A DNA stretch of 64,000 bases. Source: Theodoxus fluviatilis (Eukaryota; Mollusca; Gastropoda; Cycloneritida; Neritidae). Location: NCBI GenBank assembly GCA_034096865.1, contig JAWQFJ010001140.1:152705-216704 (forward strand), in the 5' to 3' direction. The notes under the pieces were generated by a model. It saw nothing but the letters and a program-made list of their open reading frames with translations, was not told the origin of the DNA and did no database searches. Numbering within the stretch: position 1 is the first letter of the stretch; every line of letters begins with the position of its first letter. Position numbers and translations under genes: made by a program. Below are positions 51,497-59,110 of this stretch, in pieces.

Positions 51497-51500
<4 letters not shown>
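50371..51500 (+). mobile_element. 5'-truncated LINE (Jockey/I-group-like)
   Basis: This non-LTR retrotransposon copy begins inside its reverse-transcriptase ORF and ends with a 3' UTR (51351-51500). The UTR contains a small hairpin GGGCCGTCGGCC and leads straight into (CT)n. Flanking (CT)n tracts on both sides (50264-50370 and 51501-51579) suggest insertion into a CT microsatellite, with the tract either duplicated as target-site duplication or extended from the 3' tail. No poly(A) is present. Clade assignment is tentative; it is clearly distinct from the L2-like tails elsewhere in the window. Confidence 0.75.
50374..51350 (+). pseudogene. LINE ORF2 C-terminal part, one frameshift
   Basis: The frame starts YLGFTFTTKL, the Y-L-G motif just after the reverse-transcriptase palm and at the start of the thumb in LINE enzymes. 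It runs through KLFDAQIQPSLLYASELLGF, the usual F-D-x-x-x-x-P-x-L-x-Y-G/A-x-E-x-x-G segment. At about 50584 one extra A breaks the frame; the next frame continues with VERAHLCACKRFLN to a stop after 51350. Near residue 215 of the second frame stands CPFCSDHVEDEAHFLLEC, a Cys-x2-Cys-x7-His-x4-Cys zinc knuckle typical of LINE C-termini (zf-RVT). Endonuclease, fingers and palm are missing through 5' truncation. Apart from the single frameshift the remaining 320 codons are intact, so the insertion is fairly young. Confidence 0.8.

Positions 51501-51579
<79 letters not shown>
51501..51579. repeat. (CT)n microsatellite at LINE 3' junction
   Basis: About 78 bp of CT with one CACT interruption, continuous with the LINE 3' end. 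Confidence 0.96.
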
Positions 51580-51584
<5 letters not shown>

Positions 51585-52465
51585 CTAGATCCAGGTCATA
51601 TGGTCGACGACCAGTGTTTCCCGATGGGCTGCCTCGATTTTGTATTGTTTCCAGGATGTCTTGAGAGATTCTGCAGCCCTTGAGGTTAGACCAAGTGGTG
51701 AGTGCAAGGACTGTCACGTCAGGATCTGGAAAAACAAACATTTCAATCCCTGTTATAATTCTGACAGAGCAACGATAGCGTTACCACGGTATTTCAAGAG
51801 AGAGAGAGAGAGAGATGTCCAATAGATGTCATGTTTAGAATGGGCCGGCTGCGCTTTAGCAATTCCAAAGAGAGGGTAGACAACGAGAATGTAGTGTTGA
51901 CACAGAATTCGACCACGCACACGCACACGCACACGCACACGCACACGCACACGCGCGAGCGCTAGCGCACAAACTGCGAACGCGGTGGTTGCGATGACAA
52001 CGCGAATAACAGCTGCGTTACGAATGACGCACTGACGAAGATTGTGATGGCAGAGGATGCATCATGTACTGTACAGGGTCCAAGCCTGCTCCTTGTTGTT
52101 TCTGACCAACGGGCGACCTTGAGGCTTTCGGGATGTCAACAAAACCTGCGTCATGTTCGAACGCAACAATCCGAAACTGGGGCACCTCTTCCGTGTCTTC
52201 ACCTGAGCAGGTAAGAGGTGGGTGGGCGGAGATGAGTGTTGTGGTAAAATAGGGGGATAAGGAAGGTGTGTGTCATTAACCCGAAAGAGGTGTGAAGTTG
52301 GGAAAGGACGACGAAGAAAACTAGATGGTGGTATGAAGTAAAGAGGTAGTAGGGGAAAGGGAATGGAGATGTAGGAAGGTAGGGGGAGGTGGGGGGTAGG
52401 AGGGGGAGGGAAAAGACGAAAAGAGGGGAAGGTCATCCCCTATCGACACCCCGCAGTGGCAGAGA
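51580..52465. other. Plain sequence with short repeats
   Basis: A (GA)7 at 51800-51815 and a (CACGCA)n array at 51917-51953. The stretch 52210-52430 is G/A-rich (GGGGAGGTGGGG). No gene was recognised. Confidence 0.4.
51917..51953. repeat. (CACGCA)n hexamer microsatellite
   Basis: Six ACGCAC hexamers in a row, ending in a CGCGCGAGCGCTAGCGC palindromic patch. Confidence 0.93.
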
Positions 52466-52730
52466 CTGGGGGTGTAATTCATGAACTTGGACTTTCGCGA
52501 GCACTGGTCTTGGACTTGTGAGTCCAGGACTAGTCCCAGACCACAGCTAGTCTATGGACTAGTCCTGGACTCAGTGAGTCTATGATTCACGAACCCAGAC
52601 TGGGTGTTGACTTGAAAGGCTGGGACTGATTGACCTAGTCCATGGATTATTTTTAGAATGATGTGGATTTCCCGGGGATTCCGCCCAGTGCGCAAGCGCA
52701 TAGCGTACCGCTTTAAACTTCCCGTCAAAA

Positions 52731-52903
52731 ATGACGGCCACGATCGGTAGCAAAACCTCGAAGAAAAGCCCCGATTTCACGGAGCGAGAATCGGTAGCTA
52801 TCATAAAAGCGGTGTCAGCAAGATACGGATACATTAACAGCAGCATACACACAGCCCAAGCAAACAAAAGAAGACGGACAGCGTGGGAGGGCGGTGACAA
52901 ATG
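52731..52903 (+). pseudogene. Myb/SANT-like DNA-binding exon, copy 1
   Basis: The frame from ATG 52731 reads SPDFTERESVAIIKAVSARY followed by GYINSSIHTAQANKRRRTAW. Pattern F-T-x-x-E-x-x-x-I-I-x-A-V, then K-R-R-R-x-x-W, fits the Myb/SANT-like domain of Harbinger accessory proteins and their domesticated relatives. In active elements this protein binds DNA and brings the nuclease to the nucleus. After the Trp the frame reads GGDK and stops, where copy 2 has EEVTNEVRGE, so copy 1 carries an indel in the GTGGGAGGGCGGTGAC region. No other exon was found. Confidence 0.6.
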
Positions 52904-52929
52904 AAGTGCGAGCTGAGTGAGGCTGGCTC

Positions 52930-52931
<2 letters not shown>

Positions 52932-53008
<77 letters not shown>
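52932..53008. repeat. (TG)n microsatellite, 77 bp
   Basis: Uninterrupted TG dinucleotides inside copy 1 of the duplicated unit, directly after the Myb-like exon. Confidence 0.97.
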
Positions 53009-53009
<1 letters not shown>

Positions 53010-53157
53010 CCGTTTATAAAGTTCATCAGCAAGAGGCAAACGAGCAGAAGATCAAGTTTGACAATATGGCAGGATTTCCAAGTGAGAGCCATTGAAATTC
53101 AGTAAGGAAGGGATGGAACAATAATCTGTCTTGATGAGGAAAAATATACACACACAA

Positions 53158-53158
53158 T

Positions 53159-53208
<50 letters not shown>
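53158..53208. repeat. (AC)n microsatellite between the tandem copies
   Basis: About 25 AC units at the junction of the two internal copies; a second (AC)n ends copy 2 at 53621-53665. Confidence 0.96.
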
Positions 53209-53209
<1 letters not shown>

Positions 53210-53217
53210 CAGCCTCA

Positions 53218-53625
53218 GCGTACCGCTTCAAACTTCCCGTCAAAAATGTCAGTCACGATCGGTAGCAAAACCTCGAAGAAAAGCCCCGATTTCAGGAGCG
53301 GGAATCGGATAGCTATCATAAAAGCGGTGTCAGCAAGATACGGATACATTAAAAGCAGCATACACACAGCCCAAGCAAACAAAAGAAGACGGACAGCGTG
53401 GGAGGAGGTGACAAATGAAGTGCGAGGTGAGTGAGGCTGGCTCGAGTGTGTGTGTGTGTGTGTCACCGTTTATTAAGTTCATCAGCAAGAGGCAAACGAG
53501 CAGAAGATCAAGTTTTACAATATGGCAGGATTTCCAAGTGAGAACCATTGAAATTCAGTAAGGAAGGGGTGGAACAATAATCTGTCTTGATGAGGATAAA
53601 ATATACACACACAGTGACACTGACA
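53218..53625 (+). repeat. Internal tandem copy 2 of the Harbinger-like element
   Basis: Same order as copy 1: GCGTACCGCTTCAAACTTCC, Myb-like exon, short (TG)10, GTTCATCAGCAAGAGGCAAA, GGCAGGATTTCCAAGTGAGA, (AC)n. Flanking (AC)n/(TG)n tracts probably mediated the unequal exchange that duplicated it. Confidence 0.9.
53246..53434 (+). pseudogene. Myb/SANT-like DNA-binding exon, copy 2
   Basis: The frame from ATG 53246 reads through KAVSARYGYIKSSIHTAQAN and KRRRTAWEEVTNEVRGE, longer than copy 1. Just before the end, GCGAG|GTGAGTGAG is a strong splice donor, so this was probably the first exon of a spliced Harbinger accessory gene, with the (TG)n just inside the intron. The N-terminal third is damaged: copy 1 has FTERESVAIIKAV where copy 2 has FRSGNRIAIIKAV, owing to a small frameshifted patch at 53294-53310. 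Neither copy is intact and no downstream exon was recognised. Confidence 0.6.
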
Positions 53626-53630
53626 CACAC

Positions 53631-53665
<35 letters not shown>

Positions 53666-53666
<1 letters not shown>

Positions 53667-54095
53667 GATCAGCCTCAACTCACTTTCCCCACTAAACTCG
53701 TGAAACCCTGGCGATCGTCACACATTTTCTCAGTTACCAAAAATAAAGCAATTTAATCTGAGCAGTGTTTTCATAACACAGATGCAATTTTAATGTATCG
53801 TTTTCATAGCATCAGACAACACTAGCATTGTATCCAATGTCAATATCAGCAGGCAGGTTCCAGGACAACACTGTTTACTGGTGTCGCAGCGGTCCGCGCT
53901 TCAGCTATAAATAGCAGTGCGCGAAGCTCGGCGACCTGCATTTCCAACTGTAAAATGTAAGCGTTTTCACGACCTATTGATGCAATCAACATACAGCTTT
54001 CATAATTTAATGCTGTTCATGGCTTATACTTTCTTTGGATGGGTTTCCAGTGTCCCAAAATACAGCTTTTTATTTGCGAACCGTGAACAGGTCGG
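53666..54095. other. Interior of the Harbinger-like element, no frame recognised
   Basis: AT-rich. It contains GCTATAAATAGCAG at 53904, a TATA-box-like element, but no transcript unit can be assigned. Confidence 0.35.
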
Positions 54096-54400
54096 CCATT
54101 TAATTTCGCGCTGGTCTTGGACTTTGGTGTGTAGTCTAACAAATCCTTGGACCACCGTAGTCCGCAGTTCAGTCTGCCGACTGAACAAAGTCCACGTTCA
54201 TGAATTGTAGACTACGACAGTCCAAGTTCATGAATTGTAGACAACGACAGTGGTCCGAGACTAGTCTTAGACCACGCTGAAAGTCCAAGTTCATGAATTA
54301 CACCCTGGGAGCCGTTGAAAAATTTTCTAACGAGCAGCCAGCGGCGCCTGTCTGCAGATAGCATTGACAGCAAAGACTAGAGGGCCCGTCTCTATCGCAG

Positions 54401-54525
54401 CAACCCGACCTGCCCGATCATATTATACGACCTCACTCGAGACTACCCGATTTCATCCGGCCACATACGAAACCCCCCGACTCTATCCGACAACACGCGA
54501 GACCACCCGAGCTTACCCGACTAAA
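54401..54525. repeat. 10-bp degenerate repeat with CGA phased every 10 bp
   Basis: From 54428 to 54520 the trinucleotide CGA (or CGG/CCGA-shifted forms) sits at the end of nearly every successive 10-base block: TATTATACGA, CCTCACTCGA, GACTACCCGA, TTTCATCCGG, CCACATACGA, AACCCCCCGA, CTCTATCCGA, CAACACGCGA, GACCACCCGA, GCTTACCCGA. Two further ACCCGA/GCCCGA blocks precede it slightly out of phase. The other seven positions are diverged, mostly ending ACC. An old decamer minisatellite under constraint only at CGA, or a helically phased protein-binding array, are both possible. Confidence 0.7.
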
Positions 54526-54744
54526 TAGCCTGATCCTATAGTAGCCCCAACGAGACTAATCTAGTTTGCCCTACCCGCATGTGAAATTATGCGAATGTAA
54601 CCTACCAACCAGGGTGCTTCCACATGTTACTCAGTGACACCATAGCCTGCCTTAACCTTGCTTAGAGAAGCGATAACCAGCCTTACCCAATTCAACCCAA
54701 CCCTTTTATCTCCTTCCCATCTTGTAAATCTCTACTCTCTGCAG

Positions 54745-55236
54745 TCAAGCCATGCTTAATCTTTTGTCAAGCTGTCTGTTCGGCATTCCGCACTGAAGCC
54801 AACTCTGGCGGCGAAGTTCCCGTTTAATGTCAGTCATGTTACTTCGGATGCAACTCGGACCCACAGACCTGTACAAGTTTGGATGGTAGGTTATCAGGAA
54901 GTTGGATATCGTACCCAGCCAATATAGAGTTTGCCTCTCTGGATACATAGGCACAGGGGCCGTCTGTGTGAATGGTAGTTCAATCACATACTTGCATTCA
55001 TTGGAAATCAATTTTCGGTCTACCTCTGTAATTTTGCTTTGTGGACCAGGGTTTTTGAATATCCGACAGCTCCCATATGTGGTGTCCATATGGACAATGC
55101 TCTTGCCGGTATAGAATTCGTGGTGTTTTTCTGAGGTGACCGTAGGGTCTTCAGTGTTGGAAGTTTTTTCTTCTTCTGAGTAATGACGGTTGTTATGACG
55201 GCGACGTCGGTGATGGTGGGTTGGTAGTTGTATCAA
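54745..55236 (-). CDS. Unidentified open frame, 163 codons
   Basis: A minus-strand frame of 163 codons lies between two mobile elements. The N-terminal 25 residues are His/Arg-rich (THHHRRRRHNNRH) and then acidic. From about residue 40 the composition is that of a folded protein: YTGKSIVHMDTTYGSCRIF, KYVIELPFTQTAPVPMYPER, TLYWLGTISNFLITYHPNLY, SVGPSCIRSNMTDIKRELRR. No signal peptide, membrane span or known motif is visible. It could be the last exon of a host gene or a fragment of a transposon polyprotein. The overlapping plus frame (54902-55114) looks like a shadow. Confidence 0.35.
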   Translation of the reverse strand: MIQLPTHHHRRRRHNNRHYSEEEKTSNTEDPTVTSEKHHEFYTGKSIVHMDTTYGSCRIFKNPGPQSKITEVDRKLISNECKYVIELPFTQTAPVPMYPERQTLYWLGTISNFLITYHPNLYRSVGPSCIRSNMTDIKRELRRQSWLQCGMPNRQLDKRLSMA

Positions 55237-55277
55237 AAGACTGAATGGAAAGTGGGAGGAATTTAGAGAGAAAAAGA

Positions 55278-55575
55278 GAAGTATGTATGTATGTATGTAT
55301 ATATGTATTTTGTATGTATGTATTTTGGCTCTTATATAGCGCCAATCTCACACCCAAAGGCATGCTCAGGGCGCTCAACATGTTCACCATTTGAATAAAA
55401 AAAAAGTTTTCAGCTGTGACTTAAAAGTCTGTATTGAAGAATATTTCTTCAGTCTGTCTGAGATATCGTTCCAGACTTTTGGTCCAGCATACGAGAACGC
55501 TCTCTCTCCAGATCTCTTGGTGTTGCAGCGTGGCACATGGAGTAATGACTGCGCCGAAGATCTGAGAGCCCTCAA
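55278..55575 (-). mobile_element. L2-like LINE 3' end, copy 3, with ORF2 C-terminus
   Basis: On the minus strand the frame 55575-55384 reads SLLHVPRCNTKRSGERAFSY followed by AGPKVWNDISDRLKKYSSIQ and TFKSQLKTFFLFKW, then stops. G-x-R-A-F-S-x-A-x-P-x-x-W-N followed by F-K-x-x-L-K-T is the classic LINE ORF2 end. The 3' UTR follows: GAGCGCCCTGAGCATGCC, then GGCGCTATATAAGAGCC, then a (ATAC)n tail at 55278-55320. Upstream on the minus strand the frame is broken at the C run near 55590, and the reverse transcriptase is missing. Same family architecture as copies 1 and 2, but with a different tail microsatellite. Confidence 0.7.
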
Positions 55576-56832
55576 AGGTGGTTGGGGGGGAGGGGGGGGG
55601 GGTGTTGATGGCGAGGTAGCAATCCTTCTGACGCAAAAGACGCATAATCTAGGCTCAGGTGTTGGGGATCTTTGAAAGGAGATGCTTATGAAACCGTGCA
55701 GAAATCCGAAGCGTATTCATTGACTTTTACGCGGGTTTTATCATAAACATATGACTCACCATGCACGCAGTCCTGTGTATTAACACCTCCGTCGTATCTG
55801 TCTGGGCGCACTCGATTTTGCTTCTCACACAAACGACTCCCTATTTGCAGTGAATTCCATATTAATAACGCTTTCAGCACCTCCGGTCCAAAGTATCGTT
55901 CAAACTCAGTTTAACGGCCTTCGAGAAGATCCCCTAATGCAGACTCCATGGGGGGTCTCAAGTCCCGCTCAAGACGGGTTGAAACCTTGAAATTGAATCG
56001 TCAGATGGTTTCCACTCATCGTTTTGCCCCAGGCCCCTCCTTAGACCAGGCTTAGTAGACCGAGATGTCTCCGTGAGATCCAGGGGATAAAATGCCGCGA
56101 AAACGGCCCCTACTTCGCTTGTGTGTTTCTCTCTGTCTGGAAAATATATGAAGACGCGCTCAATGTGGCCACAGCGGGGAGCAGGAGGTGCTACTGCTGG
56201 CGCAGGTACAGGGCGGCCATTTGCAGTCTGGCACAAAGACCCAGTGTGCCACATTGAAGATGGTGCACTGCTTGCTTCACGCTAAGCACACAAGGGCGCA
56301 ATTCTTGTGTGCGAGATGAACCTTCATGGGTGGACAGCCGTCAGAAGAATGAGTGACTTTAACCTGCAGAATGGACAGATATCATCGACGTTCATTCGAA
56401 ATGGCAATAGCATTAAATGAAACGAAAAGGGGTGCATTCCCAAATTGTATGCATATCTTGGGTATTGCATGTAGGAATTTATACTTCGCATGAATAAGCA
56501 GACACCCTGTTTCTGAGAATGAATCCCATGGAGATGTGATTAAGAAGGGACTCTGTAATATACGTACTTTAGAGGAACGCATCTTGCCCTAAACCCTTGT
56601 TTTTCTTCACCTGTGCAGAATGATATTCTTTCAGCTAACAACATATACCTCGATGTAGTTGGCCAACGCGTACTGTCGCCTTTCGAGAGATTCCAAAAAG
56701 ACTGGTAAACACTCTTTCGGCAACTGTCATCACAGGGAGAGTTATCTGTCCCATAAGCGTTCGCATACAATCGAGTGTTTTTCTTTTTCTGGAGAGGTTT
56801 CTCTTTGCCCCCCCTCCTCTGCACATCTGCTA
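55576..56832. other. Non-coding stretch, nothing recognised
   Basis: Begins with a G run (55583-55602). Frames of about 95-98 codons on the minus strand (55958-56254, 56540-56836) have no recognisable motif. Confidence 0.35.
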
Positions 56833-57064
56833 TCAAAACATCGGTTTTGTGCTTGCCCGTGAAAGGAGAGCTAAGTCATCTTCCAGGTGCAAATCCCGTG
56901 CGAGTTCTGTTTCCGCGAAAACTGCAGCTGGAGCACGGAACGGCTCGACCGCTTGATGTATGTAGTCATGCAGATCGGTGAATGGTTCTGGACAAAACAT
57001 CACATGCTCGGCTGCCTCTTGAAATTGCTTCTTTTGACTTGCCACTGGTCCGCCGTGAGGGTTG
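56833..57064 (-). CDS. Possible terminal coding exon, unidentified
   Basis: On the minus strand a long pyrimidine tract (CCTCGTCCTCGTCCCTCTG, later CCTGTCGTCCCGCAG) ends at 57065 and is followed at 57064 by an open frame to a stop at 56833. The product reads KKQFQEAAEHVMFCPEPFTD, then LHDYIHQAVEPFRAPAAVFA, then ETELARDLHLEDDLALLSRA and a basic end (STKPMF). It is acidic, helical-looking and free of low complexity, with coding-like codon choice. The acceptor fits well and a stop (TGA) lies in frame just upstream of it, as expected if the exon starts at the AG. I do not recognise the family and found no upstream exon. It could equally belong to a decayed mobile element. Confidence 0.4.
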
Positions 57065-58191
57065 CTGCGGGACGACAGGACTTGAAAAGGTCAACAGAGG
57101 GACGAGGACGAGGTGGAACGGTACAGAATGTGAGGTTTGAAACTGCGTCTCCATTGGGGATGGCCTCTGTAAAAGTGCCGTCATCTGGAGTGCCATCCTT
57201 TCCAACTGCACGAATCTGTTGGAAAACAAAATTGACAGAAGCAACGGTGCGAACTGATGGACACCAAGAAAGAGATTCATTACTGAAACTGTTCAGTTTT
57301 GACATAGACATTCATTTAATTATGATTAGTAAGGTTCTTCAGCACTTTTTAATTGTTTTCATATGGTATCGATGACTCACGTTTCCGTCAAGCATCATCT
57401 CCCACTGGTCATCATAAATGGTATCATTATATTCAGACGATAAATATGCCATTACTTTGGTTGAGAATAAATGTTATATATAAGCACGCATAAACGTGCC
57501 TCTGTAAGGTTTGTTTCCTGCGATTGTTGCTGACCTTTGCTCCTTTTTATATAGAAGGAGATTACAAGTAATTCTTTAAAAATAGAGCAATATTGTCAAG
57601 AGAGTTTCCTTGATTTAAAGCTACTGGAGAGTGTTCAAAGTTAGAAACATTTTCATCAAGTTGCCTGTCCTGCGACTAGTAAATGTGAACAGTGAATTAT
57701 TTCCCTTCAACATAAAATTGTAAAGGCTTCTCGTATATGAAGCCAAAGATCATACGGCATTTTAGAATTTTGTTCATATTATGAACACTCATTGCGGAAG
57801 GGGGAATAGTAAGAAATTACATTGTTGCGAAACAAAAATCGGTGCCGTCATGCAGATGGGAAGCAAGAAACGACACAAACTAAACTGAAACCCTCGTGAA
57901 AACCGTACGGTAATCCTGAATTGTCAATGACGCACAATTGCTGAGAATCACGAGCAAAGAGCATATACTGATTCTCTCCACTGCAGGCCGATGTTCCAAC
58001 CACAAACATGATTTATAAGATGACACAACAGCAGCTGTGCAAACTGGACTTGGTGGAAAAGCGGAAGGTGTGGTTAACACGCACAGAAAAATAAGTGAAC
58101 CATCTGCTTCACTTGAACACACGACAGATTTACATCTCCCTGCATTTGACAAGGCCAAGGGTATTGCGATTACCATAGTGTTAGAACATGG

Positions 58192-58192
<1 letters not shown>
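57065..58192. other. Possible intron and plain sequence
   Basis: Overlapping minus frames at 56966-57311 share one more acceptor-like TTTTGTTTTCCAACAG near 57225. The rest is AT-rich without recognisable content. Confidence 0.3.

Positions 58193-58274
<82 letters not shown>
58193..58274. repeat. (AT)n microsatellite, about 82 bp
   Basis: Uninterrupted TA dinucleotides; the third long AT tract of the window. Confidence 0.97.
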
Positions 58275-58276
<2 letters not shown>

Positions 58277-58384
58277 ATCTCGCACCAAACAATTAACTTC
58301 CAAGAGCAGCTGCACGGTGTGAGGATGGCAGGGAGTGGGCGCTCTGTCATCTAACCTTCCGTAGACCTTGCCGTAATTCTCTCA

Positions 58385-58427
<43 letters not shown>
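58385..58427. repeat. (CT)n microsatellite
   Basis: About 21 CT units. Confidence 0.96.
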
Positions 58428-59020
58428 AGCCCCCTACCCCCATCCCCACGCCCAATCATTTTTCTTACTCCCTTATTTTCCCATTGCCAGGATGCACCGT
58501 GCCAAGTTGACTGCTTTAGAGTGTGCGATCCTGTGTTCAACTAAGCGTCCCATGAAGCTCTGGACAAAGACCACATGGCCCTCGCACTTCGGATCTTCAC
58601 TTTCCTGTCATTGCCCTGTCCATTAAGAGCACATTTAGACTTTTGTATTCCGATGTACAGTTGAGTTGCTTACGGTGCCAGGCCCAACAGAAGACTTCTA
58701 ATGCCGTGAACTAAGTATCACTTTGCCTGTGATGGCTATCGGCATCGAACAGAGTCGTCCCGCAAATAAAGTGACCAGGGGAGAGCTGAGGCTTCGAGTA
58801 GGAAGGCAGGGATTATGCACACAGAATGGTGACAAGGGGGAAAGGGGTTGGGGTGGGAGGTGAAAGACAAAGGGAGGGAAGGGGACGGGGACGGCGCTTT
58901 CGAAATGGAGTTATTGCAATATAACCCAGCTGTTGCTGACGTAGGGTTCGGAAGCAGCCTCTTCAAGTTGCCCTGGCTGTTGCCTGGCCACAAACGTCGT
59001 CCGTCATTGCTTCCTCATCT
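58428..59020. other. Plain sequence, nothing recognised
   Basis: G-rich patch GGGGAAAGGGGTTGGGG at 58836. A 93-codon plus frame ends in the Pro-rich translation of the following C-rich repeat. Confidence 0.4.
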
Positions 59021-59110
59021 CCCACCCCCACCCCCATCCCCATCCCCCATCCCCATCCCCCATTCCCATCCCCCATTCCCACCCCCTATCCCCGTCCCCC
59101 ACCCCCTACC
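59021..59110. repeat. (CCCCAT)n C-rich repeat
   Basis: About 15 runs of three to five C separated by AT, ATT, AC or GT. The complementary strand has the spacing of a multi-G-quadruplex array, the C strand that of an i-motif. Confidence 0.93.

Larger units (their letters stand above)
52687..53160 (+). repeat. Internal tandem copy 1 of the Harbinger-like element
   Basis: The unit runs from GCGTACCGCTTTAAACTTCC through the Myb-like exon, a (TG)n intron tract (52932-53008), GTTCATCAGCAAGAGGCAAA, and ends in an (AC)n run. It is duplicated at 53218-53625. The copies differ mainly in (TG)n length (about 77 versus 20 bp) and in scattered substitutions. Confidence 0.9.
52467..54308 (+). mobile_element. 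Harbinger-like DNA transposon remnant
   Basis: The ends are inverted: the left begins GGGTGTAATTCATGAACTTG at 52470 and the right ends with the complement at 54305. The shared block continues through GACTTTC for about 27 bp. TGG occurs on both sides (52467-52469, 54306-54308), a 3-bp duplication as PIF/Harbinger makes; CTGGG would also fit if the TIR starts one base later. Sub-terminal zones are full of scrambled copies of TCATGAATTGTAGAC and GGACTAGTC. The interior holds two copies of a Myb/SANT-like exon, the accessory DNA-binding protein that Harbinger elements carry, but no nuclease. Total about 1.84 kb, non-autonomous. Confidence 0.65.

Noticed and set aside
52580..53548. Minus-strand frames with hydrophobic leader and poly-His
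   Set aside because: Reverse complement of the duplicated Myb-like exon and (TG)n tract; the plus strand carries the recognisable domain.
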